From assembly GCA_036524855.1 (NCBI GenBank), contig DATDBL010000019.1, forward strand, positions 4,311-68,310: a DNA stretch of 64,000 nt, given 5' to 3'. This document shows, piece by piece, positions 45,211-54,371 of this stretch. The stretch comes from Aldersonia sp036524855 (GTDB lineage: Bacteria; Actinomycetota; Actinomycetes; Mycobacteriales; Mycobacteriaceae). The notes under the pieces were generated by a model. The model did no database searches. It saw nothing but the letters and a program-made list of their open reading frames with translations, and was not told the origin of the DNA. Within the stretch, counting starts at the first letter, position 1, and every line of letters begins with the position of its first letter. A program made the position numbers and the translations under genes.

Positions 45211-46326
45211 ATGCTGAATCCGGTTGTGTCATCCCTGTCGGGGGATGGCGAGAGCTACGGGGCGGTCGGGTTCACCGATTGGTACACCGACCTGCGGGTG
45301 GCGGTGCAAAATCACGTCGACCACTTCGTGCGAGCCCGATGCGCCGAGCACCTGGCCGGTACTGGTGCCGACGTCGCCGCGCGAGCGCTGATCGAGGCGA
45401 CCTCTGGCGGCAAAGGCGTGCGCCCGGCCTACATGTATCTCGGGTGGTTGTGCGGCGCCGAAGATTCCGAGTGTGCCGTGCGTGCGGTGGGCAGCGCCGA
45501 GTTACTGCACGCGTTCGCGCTGATTCAAGACGATGTGATGGATGACTCGCCGCGCCGGCGCGGCCGCGCCGCTGTACACATGCGGATGACGCAGTGGCAT
45601 CGCGATCGTGGTTTGCCCGGGTCGTCGCGGCGGTTCGGCGAATCCGCGGCGGTGCTACTTGGGGATCTGTGTTTGGTCTGGGCCGAGCAGATGCTGCGCG
45701 ACAGCGGTGTCGGCGATGCCGCACTGACACGGGTGTGGCCGCGCTATGACGACATGCGCAGCGAACTCGCGGTGGGCCAGTTGGCCGATCTGACCAACGA
45801 CATTCGCGGGTACCCTTCGTTGACCGAAGTGTTCGACATCGCACAACGAAAGTCGGGTAACTACACGGTGCGTCGTCCACTCGAGCTCGGTGCCGCCATG
45901 GCCGGCTGCACTCCGCCGGTTGTGGACATACTCGGCGACTACGGCCGATTGGTCGGCGAGGCGTTTCAACTCCGCGACGACGTGCTGGGCGTGTTCGGGA
46001 ACCCGGCGGTGACGGGCAAACCCACCGGCGAGGACCTGCGGGAGCGCAAGGCCACGACCCTGATCGTCTTGGCGCAACAGCTCGGCGGCCCGAAGTTGCG
46101 GGCACGCCTGAATAGGCTGTGGCGAAACCCGATCATCGACGACGCCGCCGCCGTGGCCGAAGGGCGCGCGGTGATCACGGCGTCCGGCGCGCACCGACGG
46201 GCCGAACAGATGATTGCCGATCGCGTCGGCGCCGCCGAACGACTCCTCGAAGACGCCGACCTCGACGACACGGTGGCCACACGGCTGCGCGCCATGGCGC
46301 GGCTGTGCACCGACCGCCGCAACTGA
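45211..46326 (+). CDS. crtE: Geranylgeranyl diphosphate synthase
   Basis: The 371-residue trans-prenyltransferase makes the C20 precursor of carotenoids. The first aspartate-rich motif is ALIQDDVMDDSPRRRG and the second is QLRDDVLGVFG. SGGKGVRP and the conserved KSGNYTV lysine are also present. The ATG at 45211 with GGAG upstream was chosen because sequence before it lacks family resemblance. It is the first gene of the carotenoid operon. Confidence 0.9.
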   Translation: MLNPVVSSLSGDGESYGAVGFTDWYTDLRVAVQNHVDHFVRARCAEHLAGTGADVAARALIEATSGGKGVRPAYMYLGWLCGAEDSECAVRAVGSAELLHAFALIQDDVMDDSPRRRGRAAVHMRMTQWHRDRGLPGSSRRFGESAAVLLGDLCLVWAEQMLRDSGVGDAALTRVWPRYDDMRSELAVGQLADLTNDIRGYPSLTEVFDIAQRKSGNYTVRRPLELGAAMAGCTPPVVDILGDYGRLVGEAFQLRDDVLGVFGNPAVTGKPTGEDLRERKATTLIVLAQQLGGPKLRARLNRLWRNPIIDDAAAVAEGRAVITASGAHRRAEQMIADRVGAAERLLEDADLDDTVATRLRAMARLCTDRRN

Positions 46327-46356
46327 TTCGCACACGACAGGAAGGTTGGGCAGGCG

Positions 46357-46479
46357 ATGCGCACGGTGACCGGCCGTACCGAGCACGTGGTGGTCGTAGG
46401 TGCAGGACTGGGCGGGCTGGCCGCAGCGCTGCACCTAGACCGGGCATCAATCGAATGCATCGACGGGGTGCCGCGATGA
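46357..46479 (+). pseudogene. crtI: Phytoene desaturase stub (40 codons left)
   Basis: The frame opens MRTVTGRTEHVVVVGAGLGG and LAAALHL, the unmistakable FAD-binding start of CrtI (normally about 500 residues). It then runs for 13 residues (DRASIECIDGVPR) to a TGA that overlaps the crtB start as ATGA. So both ends of the gene and its coupling to crtB remain while about 1.4 kb between them is gone without creating a frameshift into crtB. The origin of the final 13 residues as the old C-terminus is inferred. No other desaturase of the CrtI type is in the window. Confidence 0.8.
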
Positions 46480-47435
46480 TCGGTAACGAACTCGCCGCCG
46501 CCGGGATCACCGATCCGCGGCAGCGGCAGGCGTACGGGCTGTGTCGCCGGCTCAACGCCACGCACGGACGCACGTTCTTCCTGGCCACCCGCCTGCTCGC
46601 GCCGTGCCAGCGGCCCGGCATCCACGCGTTGTACGGGTTCGCCCGCCTCGCCGACGATATCGTCGACGAGCCCGGATCCGCTCCCGAGGCCCGGTTGACG
46701 GAATTGTCTCAGCGGCTGAAGGCCGGGTTGGCGTGCGGGCACAGCACCGACCCGGTGGTGGCAGCGGTGATCGACACCGCCACCCGCTATCGTCTTGCCC
46801 CGCAGTTGTTCGCGAGCTTTTTTGCGTCGATGCGGATGGACCTGACCGTCAGCGACTACCCGACCCGCGCCGCGCTGGACCGCTACGTGCACGGTTCGGC
46901 CGAGGTGATCGGCTTACAAGTGTTGCCGATCCTCGGCACCGTCGGCGATCCCGCCGAGGCCGCACCGTATGCGGCCGCATTGGGAAAGGCGTTTCAGCTC
47001 ACCAACTTTCTGCGCGATATCGCCGAAGACCTCGATCGCGGCCGGGTCTACGTGCCCGCCGACGAGCTGGCCGCCTACGGGGTGGACCGTGACCTGCTCA
47101 TCTGGTGCCGGGAACGGGGATGCCTCGACTTGCGGGTGCGCGCAGCCTTGGCCGCCCAGCATGAGCACACCCGAGAGGTCTATCGCTTCGCCGCCACCGG
47201 AATAGAGCTGCTGCATCCGGTATCGCGTTCCTGCGTCACCACGGCGCTGGTGCTGTACTCGGAGATCCTGGACCGCATCGAAGCCGACGACTACCCGGTG
47301 TTCCAACGCCGCGCCACGGTGCCCCAATCGCGGCGCATGCAGGTCGCCGGACCCGCACTGGTCCGGGCGATCTGGGCACGCCGCGGCCGCCGCGCGCACC
47401 CGCTCGCCTCGGCAGCGGAAGCGAGCGTGCGGTGA
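46476..47435 (+). CDS. crtB: Phytoene synthase
   Basis: The 319-residue enzyme joins two geranylgeranyl diphosphates into phytoene. Both aspartate-rich motifs are present: LADDIVDEPG near 62 and LRDIAEDLDRGRVYVP near 185, together with GKAFQLTNFLRD. It overlaps the crtI stub by an ATGA and the idi gene by a GTGA. It appears intact, so phytoene could still be made. Confidence 0.93.
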   Translation: MIGNELAAAGITDPRQRQAYGLCRRLNATHGRTFFLATRLLAPCQRPGIHALYGFARLADDIVDEPGSAPEARLTELSQRLKAGLACGHSTDPVVAAVIDTATRYRLAPQLFASFFASMRMDLTVSDYPTRAALDRYVHGSAEVIGLQVLPILGTVGDPAEAAPYAAALGKAFQLTNFLRDIAEDLDRGRVYVPADELAAYGVDRDLLIWCRERGCLDLRVRAALAAQHEHTREVYRFAATGIELLHPVSRSCVTTALVLYSEILDRIEADDYPVFQRRATVPQSRRMQVAGPALVRAIWARRGRRAHPLASAAEASVR

Positions 47436-47983
47436 ACGGGCACGCCGAGATGGTGGTGCTGCTCGGCGACCACGGCCAGCGGGTGGGCACCGCAGCGAAG
47501 ACCACGGTCCATCACAACGCCACGCCGCTGCATCTGGGGTTTTCCTGCTACCTGTTCGACCCGTCCGGTCAGGTTCTGCTCACCCGCCGTGCCCTGAGCA
47601 AACCCACCTGGCCCGGGGTGTGGACAAACTCCTGCTGCGGCCACCCGGGCCCGGGGGAAGACGCGGCCGCGGCGGTGCGCCGGCGCGCCGGCCAAGAACT
47701 GGGTCTGGCCATCGGCGACCCGGCCTGTGTGCTGCCGCGGTTTCGTTATCGGGCGATCGCCTCCGACGGTACCGTCGAAAACGAGATCTGCCCGGTGTTC
47801 TGCGCCCGCACCGAGGGCGCGGTCACCGCCGACCCGACGGAGGTCATGGATTGGCGGTGGGTGTCCTGGCCGCAGCTGTGCCTTGCGGCCCAGCTGGCGT
47901 GGCCGCTCAGTCCCTGGGCCGTCGCGCAGATCCCGCTACTGACCGCGGCCGGCGTCGAGACCTGGACGAAAGGCGGAGACTAG
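47432..47983 (+). CDS. idi: Isopentenyl-diphosphate delta-isomerase, type I
   Basis: The 183-residue Nudix-fold isomerase has the catalytic cysteine region WTNSCCGHPGPGE near residue 66, the second catalytic glutamate in ENEICPVF, and the metal-binding histidines HHNATPLHL. It interconverts IPP and DMAPP. A GTG start overlaps the crtB stop. Confidence 0.93.
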   Translation: MNGHAEMVVLLGDHGQRVGTAAKTTVHHNATPLHLGFSCYLFDPSGQVLLTRRALSKPTWPGVWTNSCCGHPGPGEDAAAAVRRRAGQELGLAIGDPACVLPRFRYRAIASDGTVENEICPVFCARTEGAVTADPTEVMDWRWVSWPQLCLAAQLAWPLSPWAVAQIPLLTAAGVETWTKGGD

Positions 47984-47989
47984 TAGGCC

Positions 47990-48343
47990 ATGGACCGCTG
48001 GCAATACCTCATCGTGATGTCGATCTGCCTGCTGCTGACCGCACCCCTGGAGATCGTCCTCGGGGCGCGGGTGTATCGCCGGCCGGTCCTGCTGACCGGC
48101 ACGGTGCTGCCGGTCGTCGCGGTGTTTCTGGTGTGGGACGCACTCGCCATCGCCGCCGACGTGTGGAGTTACAACCCGCGCTATCTGACCGGGATCCGGC
48201 TACCGTTCGCGATCCCGCTGGAAGAGCTGGTGTTCTTCCTGGTGATCCCGCTGTGCGCGCTGCTCACCTACGAAGCGGTGACCACACTGCTGGCGCGGCT
48301 GTCTCGGCCGCGTGCCGGTGCGCGGAAAGGAGTCGAGAGGTGA
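47990..48343 (+). CDS. crtYc: Lycopene beta-cyclase subunit CrtYc
   Basis: This 117-residue protein has three membrane helices. The motif IPLEELVFFLVIPLCA matches the conserved PxE(E/D) helix of heterodimeric actinobacterial lycopene cyclases, and WDALAIAADVWSYNP is also typical. It needs CrtYd to form an active enzyme. It starts 6 bp after idi and overlaps crtYd by 4 bp. Confidence 0.88.
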   Translation: MDRWQYLIVMSICLLLTAPLEIVLGARVYRRPVLLTGTVLPVVAVFLVWDALAIAADVWSYNPRYLTGIRLPFAIPLEELVFFLVIPLCALLTYEAVTTLLARLSRPRAGARKGVER

Positions 48344-48669
48344 GCGGCCTCGGCTACACCCTACCCGCCGTCGCGGCGGTGATCGTGGTGTGCGCCTGCG
48401 AGATCCTGGTGCTGCGCACTGGGCTGTTCCGCCGGGCGAGCTACTGGATCGCCATGACGATCGTCGGCGCCTTTCAGATCCCGGTCGACGGGTGGCTGAC
48501 CAAGCTGTCCGCGCCGCTGGTGCTGTACAACCCCGATCATGTCACCGGGGTGCGGTTCCCATTGGACATCCCGGTCGAGGACTACCTGTTCGGCTTCGCC
48601 CTGGTCACCGCGGTCCTGCTGCGCTGGGAACAGCTCAAGCAGCGCGAGGCCCGGCGAGGCGAGTCGTGA
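48340..48669 (+). CDS. crtYd: Lycopene beta-cyclase subunit CrtYd
   Basis: The 109-residue partner of CrtYc has three membrane helices and the equivalent motif IPVEDYLFGFALVTA. It also carries DGWLTKLSAPLVLYNP. The GTG start overlaps the crtYc stop and its own stop overlaps the crtU start. Together the pair cyclises lycopene to beta-carotene. Confidence 0.88.
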   Translation: MSGLGYTLPAVAAVIVVCACEILVLRTGLFRRASYWIAMTIVGAFQIPVDGWLTKLSAPLVLYNPDHVTGVRFPLDIPVEDYLFGFALVTAVLLRWEQLKQREARRGES

Positions 48670-50234
48670 CCGTCCGGGTCGGCCGGGACCGCCGAGCGGT
48701 GCGGCATCGCGCACCTGCCGGCGCACGCGACACGAGCCAATTGGCACACCGCCCGCGGGTGGCCGTCGTCGGTGCCGGCATCGCCGGGCTGACCGCGGCC
48801 ACCGGACTGGCGGAACGCGGCGTGGGCGTCACGCTGATCGAGGCCGCACCCTATCTCGGCGGCCGCGTCGGCGGCTGGACCGAGCCGCTGCCCGACGGTA
48901 CGGCGGGGGCGATGAACCGTGGCTTCCACGCATTCTTTCGCCAGTACTACAACCTGCGGCAACTCCTGCGCCGCACCGACCCGCACCTGGACCGGTTGTG
49001 CCCGGTCGAGGACTACCCCCTCATCGATGCGCACGGACGCCGGGACACCTTCCACGGGTTGCCGCGCACCCCGCCGTTGAACGCGCTGCGATTCGCGCTG
49101 CGCAGCCCCACCTTCGCTCTGTCGGACCTGGCGCGGCTCGATGCCCGCGCCGCCGCGCCGCTGGCCGACGTCTCGGTCCCCGAGATCTACCACCGGCTCG
49201 ACCACGTCGACGCCGCCACGTTCCTACAGCGCATCCGGTTTCCAGCCGCCGCGCAGCATTTGGCGTTCGAGGTGTTTTCCCGAAGCTTCTTCGCATGCCC
49301 GGAGGCGATGTCGGCGGCCGAGCTGGCCATTATGTTCCACATCTATTTTCTCGGCTCGGCCGAGGGGCTGCTCTTCGACGTGCCGACCGCCAACTTCGAC
49401 ACCGCCCTGTGGCACCCGCTCCGCCGGCGCCTGACCGCCCTGGGGGTCGACATCTGCCTCGACACCACCGTCACCGCGGTCGAACTCGGCGGTCGGCGTA
49501 CGTTTCGGCTCCACGATCACGATGGTGACCTTCTCGACGCCGATGCGGTGGTGCTGGCCCTCGACACCGGCGCCCTGCGCACCCTGGTCGATGCCTCCCC
49601 GGGGCTCGGCGATTCCTCATGGCGCGCCAGGGTGGCACGGCTGCGCACCGCGCCCCCGTTTCTGGTGCACCGGCTGTGGCTGGACCGGCCCGTCGCCGCG
49701 CACCGTCCCCCGTTCCTGGCCGCCGCCGGTCTGACCCCCTTGGACAACATCAGCGTGCTCGACCGTTACGAACACGAGGCCTCCGCCTGGGCGCGGCGCA
49801 GCCGCGGTGCCGTGGTCGAACTGCACGCCTACGCATGCACCGAACTCGCCGGCTGCGGCTCAGACCCGCGACGCGCGGCGCTGCTTACGCAACTCGTGGC
49901 GCGCCTGCACCAGCTCTACCCGGAAACCGCAACCGCCCGCACGGTCGCCGAGACAACGCTCTGGCGGTCGGACTGCCCGCTGTTCGGTGTCGGAGACTTT
50001 GCGAATCGCCCGCGGGTGCGCACCCCGCACCCGCGGCTGATGCTGGCCGGCGATCTGGTACGTATCGACCTGCCGGTCGCGTTGATGGAACGCGCCGCCA
50101 CCAGCGGCTGGCACGCCGCCAACTGCCTGCTCGCCGAGTGGAAGCTGGCCGGGCACGACCTCTACACCGTGCCCACCCGTGGCCGCAGCACCGTGCTGCG
50201 GTGGCTGGCCGCGAAAGAAAGCCGGACAGCATGA
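48666..50234 (+). CDS. crtU: Carotenoid desaturase/methyltransferase CrtU (isorenieratene synthase type)
   Basis: The 522-residue flavoprotein begins VAVVGAGIAGLTAATGLAER near residue 35 and continues with the characteristic GAMNRGFHAFFRQYYNLR. Later motifs are MSAAELAIMFHIYFLGS and the C-terminal RIDLPVALMERAATSGWHAA. CrtU turns beta-ionone rings into aromatic rings by desaturation and methyl shift, giving isorenieratene in actinomycetes. It is not the phytoene desaturase. GTG start, overlapping both neighbours. Confidence 0.85.
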   Translation: MTVRVGRDRRAVRHRAPAGARDTSQLAHRPRVAVVGAGIAGLTAATGLAERGVGVTLIEAAPYLGGRVGGWTEPLPDGTAGAMNRGFHAFFRQYYNLRQLLRRTDPHLDRLCPVEDYPLIDAHGRRDTFHGLPRTPPLNALRFALRSPTFALSDLARLDARAAAPLADVSVPEIYHRLDHVDAATFLQRIRFPAAAQHLAFEVFSRSFFACPEAMSAAELAIMFHIYFLGSAEGLLFDVPTANFDTALWHPLRRRLTALGVDICLDTTVTAVELGGRRTFRLHDHDGDLLDADAVVLALDTGALRTLVDASPGLGDSSWRARVARLRTAPPFLVHRLWLDRPVAAHRPPFLAAAGLTPLDNISVLDRYEHEASAWARRSRGAVVELHAYACTELAGCGSDPRRAALLTQLVARLHQLYPETATARTVAETTLWRSDCPLFGVGDFANRPRVRTPHPRLMLAGDLVRIDLPVALMERAATSGWHAANCLLAEWKLAGHDLYTVPTRGRSTVLRWLAAKESRTA

Positions 50235-51256
50235 CACAGCGGGATTCACAGCGGCGGCGGTGGCCGAAAAACTCCCCGCTACAACCTCTTCCACCCACCG
50301 CCTGGTCTCGTCAACAACCCACCTACCGCGCCGCGAAACCCGATCTCATCGCCGCCGTCCTCGACCGCACACAGGCCCAACCGTCGGGAAACTGGTTCGT
50401 GTTCGCCGCCAGCCGCGACCTCGACACGCACCGGCCGTTCGGTGCCACGGTCGCCGGTGTAGAACTCGTCGCCTGGCGCGACCACAGCGGCCGCCTGACC
50501 GTCGGCCCCGGCGCCTGTCCCCATTTGGGGGCGCCGCTGAACTCCGCCGCGCTCGACTGCGGTGGATTGCGATGTCGATGGCACGGGCTGCGCATCGACG
50601 CCCAGGGTGTGCCGGGCTGGGCACCGTTTCCCAGTCATGACGACGGCGTGCTTGCCTGGGTGCGCCTGGACCACATCGGGCGGGAAGCACCGTTGCCGGT
50701 CCCGGTCGTCCCGGCACGGCCGTCCGCGCGCACACATGTGGCCGCCGTCGCTACCTTGATCGGCACCTGCGAACCGGTCGACGTCGTCGCCAACCGGCTC
50801 GATCCCTGGCACGGCGCCTGGTTCCACCCATATTCGTTCACCCACTTGGACGTGCTGGAGACACCCGACCCGGACTGCGGTGACCGGTTCGTGGTGGCGG
50901 TCACCTTCCGCGTGGGTCCGCGGCTCGGAGTACCAGTCCTAGCGGAGTTCACCAGTCCCGAACCCCGCACCGTGGTGATGCGAATCATCGACGGCGAAGG
51001 CACCGGCAGCGTCGTGGAAACGCATGCAACCCCACTCGGCCCAGCTCTCGACGGACAGCCGCGCACCGCGGTCATCGAAGCCGTCGTGGCCGACTCGCCC
51101 CGACGCGGCTTCGCCGTCGCGCGCCGCGGCGCACTGATGCTGCGGCCGCTGATGCGCCGGGCCGCGGCCCGGCTGTGGCGCGACGACCTCGCCTACGCCG
51201 AACGCCGCTATCGGCTCCGCACCCGACCTACCGACCACACGCGTAGCCCGAAATAG
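50231..51256 (+). CDS. Rieske 2Fe-2S protein of the carotenoid cluster (DUF5914 type)
   Basis: This 341-residue protein has a Rieske domain in its first half with CPHLG and CRWHG at the ligand positions. The C-terminal half is of the START-like type seen in oxygenase subunits, with NRLDPWHGAWFHPYSF holding possible iron-ligand histidines. Such proteins recur next to crtU in actinomycetes. A role as carotenoid ring hydroxylase or ketolase is plausible, and a hydroxyl would supply the acceptor for the glycosyltransferase that follows. It overlaps crtU by an ATGA. Confidence 0.75.
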   Translation: MTQRDSQRRRWPKNSPLQPLPPTAWSRQQPTYRAAKPDLIAAVLDRTQAQPSGNWFVFAASRDLDTHRPFGATVAGVELVAWRDHSGRLTVGPGACPHLGAPLNSAALDCGGLRCRWHGLRIDAQGVPGWAPFPSHDDGVLAWVRLDHIGREAPLPVPVVPARPSARTHVAAVATLIGTCEPVDVVANRLDPWHGAWFHPYSFTHLDVLETPDPDCGDRFVVAVTFRVGPRLGVPVLAEFTSPEPRTVVMRIIDGEGTGSVVETHATPLGPALDGQPRTAVIEAVVADSPRRGFAVARRGALMLRPLMRRAAARLWRDDLAYAERRYRLRTRPTDHTRSPK

Positions 51257-51336
51257 CTGGACCGTCGCATCTGTACAGTTCTATCGGGTCGTGGTCCGCG
51301 CGACCGGTGGACCCGCGGTGCCGACCATTTCGGCCG

Positions 51337-52653
51337 TTAACCGCCCTGCAGCCAACGATTCTCGTGAGTTCCATGCCCATCCAGTTCGGCCAGTACGTCG
51401 GCGATGGTGTCTAATGCAGTGGCGGCGGCGACCTCATCCCGCAGTCGCTGGGCGGCGGCGCGATACCGCGGCTCGGTGAGCACTCGATCCACGGCCGCGG
51501 CAATGGCTTCGGGACTCGGATGTCCGGTCCGCAGATCGATGCCGGCACCTGTCCAAGCCACCCGGGCCGCGACCTCCGGTTTGTCCGCGGTGTCACCGGC
51601 CACCACCAAGGGCACACCGAGACTGAGGGCATTCTGCACACCCCCGTATCCGCCGTTGGTGACCATTGCGTCGACGTGCGGCAACAGTGCGGAATACGGG
51701 AGCAAATCGGTGACCCGCACGTTCGCCGGAGGCGGGTCACCGAGGGTGTCACGCGGCGCCCCGCCGGTGGTGACAACGACGAGCACGTCGTCGCGATGAG
51801 CCAAAGCGCGTAACGTCGCCCCGACCAGGAGATCGAGATCGGTGTTGTCCCAGGTGCCCTGGGTGACGTGCACGACCCGCCGGGTGGCCAGCAGGTCGGG
51901 CCACCACGCCGGGAGATGCTCTCGAACAACATGTCCCGCGAATATCGGTCCGGTGAAAACAACGTTGGCGGGCAGGTCGCGGCGCGGGTACTCGAAGCCG
52001 GGCACGGTCAGCTGCAGCAGTCGGTCCGCCAGGCGCGGCCAGTCGGTGAGAAACACCGGTGACCGCCGGCTGTGCACGCCGCGCAGCGCTCGGTTCAACC
52101 GTCTTTGGATGCTGCCGAACAGGACATGGTGCACCACCCAGGTCATGGTGGAGTAGTTCACGCGCGGTTGCGGGGCCCAACCCGGTCCGAACGGCGGCGT
52201 GTCCAGACTGGACACCGTCAGCGGACTGACACCGCACACCAGCACCGGTGGGCGCGGGCCGTCGCCGAGCAACAGCGGCAAGGCCCCGGTGAAGGCAACA
52301 TCGACCAGCACCGCATCGACCCGCTCGCACTCGCCGAGCACGGTTTGCAACGCCCGGTACTGCGCGGCCAGCGGCGCGACGAACAGCGACCGCATCTCCG
52401 TCCGTCCTCGGTGCCACCGGCGGATCAAGTCCGGCGCCTTCGAGAAAATCGAGAAACCACGTGACGGGCGACGCACCCCGGTTTCGGGCGGTAACACCGC
52501 GCCGTGCAACCCCGCATCCTGCACGAGGCTCTGGAAATCCTCGCCGGTCAGAAAGCGTACTTCATGGCCGCGATCGCGCAGATCGACACCAATGCGCAGC
52601 AACGGCAGCACGTGACCAGGAATCGGGCTCGCAGCCAACAGGTAATGCGCCAC
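51337..52653 (-). CDS. UGT-like glycosyltransferase, possible carotenoid glycosyltransferase
   Basis: The 438-residue GT-B enzyme begins AHYLLAASPIPGHVLPLLRI, typical of macrolide/carotenoid glycosyltransferases. Near the C-terminus it has VDAMVTNGGYGGVQNALSLG, the nucleotide-sugar binding motif, and VVAGDTADKPEVAARV. The GTG at 52653 gives the family N-terminus. It is convergent with the Rieske gene. Carotenoid glycosylation (CrtX-like) is inferred from the location. Confidence 0.75.
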   Translation of the reverse strand: MAHYLLAASPIPGHVLPLLRIGVDLRDRGHEVRFLTGEDFQSLVQDAGLHGAVLPPETGVRRPSRGFSIFSKAPDLIRRWHRGRTEMRSLFVAPLAAQYRALQTVLGECERVDAVLVDVAFTGALPLLLGDGPRPPVLVCGVSPLTVSSLDTPPFGPGWAPQPRVNYSTMTWVVHHVLFGSIQRRLNRALRGVHSRRSPVFLTDWPRLADRLLQLTVPGFEYPRRDLPANVVFTGPIFAGHVVREHLPAWWPDLLATRRVVHVTQGTWDNTDLDLLVGATLRALAHRDDVLVVVTTGGAPRDTLGDPPPANVRVTDLLPYSALLPHVDAMVTNGGYGGVQNALSLGVPLVVAGDTADKPEVAARVAWTGAGIDLRTGHPSPEAIAAAVDRVLTEPRYRAAAQRLRDEVAAATALDTIADVLAELDGHGTHENRWLQGG

Positions 52654-52829
52654 ACGCCTCCGAGTCGTCGGTACAGGCCTTCGCCACAAGTCTGGCACGC
52701 ACACCCGGCCACCGCGCTCCGGCCGGCTCCGCCGTGGTGAGGACGCGAATGTTGGTTTGATCCCGTGCTCATCGCAATCGGGGCGCGACCGGACCCATCC
52801 GCATCTGCATCGGCGCCGAATCACGAGAT

Positions 52830-54371
52830 GTGGAATCCGAGCGTGCCGCCGCAACCGATGCTTCCCGTTCACACCGGTGCCTGGTAACCGGCGCCACGGG
52901 CTACATCGGCGGACGGTTGGCCCCACGACTGGTCGCCGCAGGGCACACGGTGCGCGCTCTCGCCCGGACACCCGACAAGTTGCGCGACGTGCCCTGGGCC
53001 GACGCCGCCGAGGTGGTGCAGGGCGATCTGGGCGACCTCGCCTCGCTGCGCAAGGCTTGTCGCGACATCGACGTGGTGTACCTGCTGGTGCACGCCATGG
53101 GCTCCTCGGTGTCCTTCGCCGAGGACGAGGCGCGCGGGGCGCGTAACCTCGCCGAGGCTGCGGCCGAGGCCGGGGTCGAGCGGATCGTGTATCTGGGCGG
53201 ACTGCACCCGCCCGACGGGCCGCTCTCGCCGCACCTGGCCTCGCGCGCCGCGGTCGGGCAGATCCTGCTCGACGGCCCGGTGCCCGCAACCGTCCTGCAG
53301 GCCGGCACGGTGATCGGGTCCGGATCCGCGTCGTTCGAGATGATCCGCCACCTCACCAACAGACTGCCGCTGATGACCACCCCGAAATGGGTGCACAACC
53401 GGATCCAGCCGATCGCAGTGCGCGACGTGTTGCACTACCTGCTCGGTGCCGCAACCATTGCGCCACCGCCGAACCGCACCTTCGACATCGGTGGGCCCGA
53501 GATCCTCACTTACGAGGACATGATGAAGGTGTACGGGCAGGTCGCGCAGCTGTCGGCGCGACATGTGCTGGTACTGCCGGTTCTGACGCCGCGGCTGGCA
53601 AGTCTTTGGGTTGGCCTGGTGACCCCGTTGCCGAGTCGGCTGGCCAAACCGTTGATCGAGTCGGTGCAATGCGAAGCCATCGCACACGAATGCGACATCG
53701 GCGCGGTGATCGCGCCACCGGCGGGCGGACTGACCTCGTACCGCCAGGCAGTCAGTTTGGCGCTGCAGCGGATTCGCGACGGTGAGACCGAGACGCGCTG
53801 GTCGAACGCGAGCGCCCACGACGCTCCTTCGGATCCGTTGCCGTCGGATCCGGACTGGGCGGGTGAGACCGTGTACTCCGACGTGCGGTCGCGGGAGGTG
53901 GCCGCCGACGCCCCCGAGGTGTGGGCGGTCGTGGAAAGCATCGGCGGCGAAAATGGTTGGTACTCCTTTCCGCTCGCGTGGTCGGTGCGGGGATGGATCG
54001 ACCGGTTCGCCGGCGGGGTCGGGCTGCGCCGGGGTCGACGCGATCCGCGACGCCTGCAGACCGGCGAGGCCCTGGACTTCTGGCGGGTCGAGCGCATCGA
54101 CCGTGGTCGCGAGTTGCGGCTGCGGGCGGAGATGCGCGTGCCGGGCCGGGCGTGGCTGGAGTTTCGGGTCACACCACTCGGGCCGGGACGGTCGCGTATC
54201 GACCAGCGCGCGGTGTTCTTCCCGCACGGACTTGCCGGGCGCTCCTACTGGTACTCCGTGCTGCCCTTCCACGGCGTCGTTTTCCGCGGCATGCTCGAGA
54301 ACATCTCCAGCAAGGCCGAACGCGGCGGCGGCGAGGGCGCACCGGTGGAGGACTCGGCGGCGGTCGCATGA
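52830..54371 (+). CDS. DUF2867-type NAD(P)-binding SDR protein (intact copy)
   Basis: The 513-residue protein has an N-terminal atypical SDR domain (CLVTGATGYIGGRLAPRLV, then VVYLLVHAMGSSVSF). From about 335 on there is a DUF2867/SRPBCC-like domain (YSDVRSREVAADAPEVWAVV, LDFWRVERIDRG, and WYSVLPFHGVVFRGMLENIS). Proteins of this architecture are found in light- or sigma-controlled stress clusters with photolyases and carotenoid genes. The reaction is unknown. A GTG start is used and the stop overlaps the next SDR gene. The broken copy at 40001-40900 is its paralogue. Confidence 0.82.
   Translation: MESERAAATDASRSHRCLVTGATGYIGGRLAPRLVAAGHTVRALARTPDKLRDVPWADAAEVVQGDLGDLASLRKACRDIDVVYLLVHAMGSSVSFAEDEARGARNLAEAAAEAGVERIVYLGGLHPPDGPLSPHLASRAAVGQILLDGPVPATVLQAGTVIGSGSASFEMIRHLTNRLPLMTTPKWVHNRIQPIAVRDVLHYLLGAATIAPPPNRTFDIGGPEILTYEDMMKVYGQVAQLSARHVLVLPVLTPRLASLWVGLVTPLPSRLAKPLIESVQCEAIAHECDIGAVIAPPAGGLTSYRQAVSLALQRIRDGETETRWSNASAHDAPSDPLPSDPDWAGETVYSDVRSREVAADAPEVWAVVESIGGENGWYSFPLAWSVRGWIDRFAGGVGLRRGRRDPRRLQTGEALDFWRVERIDRGRELRLRAEMRVPGRAWLEFRVTPLGPGRSRIDQRAVFFPHGLAGRSYWYSVLPFHGVVFRGMLENISSKAERGGGEGAPVEDSAAVA

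Noticed and set aside
48666..50234. The crtU-position flavoprotein as a replacement phytoene desaturase
   Set aside because: Its motifs (NRGFHAFFRQYYNLR, SGWHAA) are those of CrtU, which acts after cyclisation.
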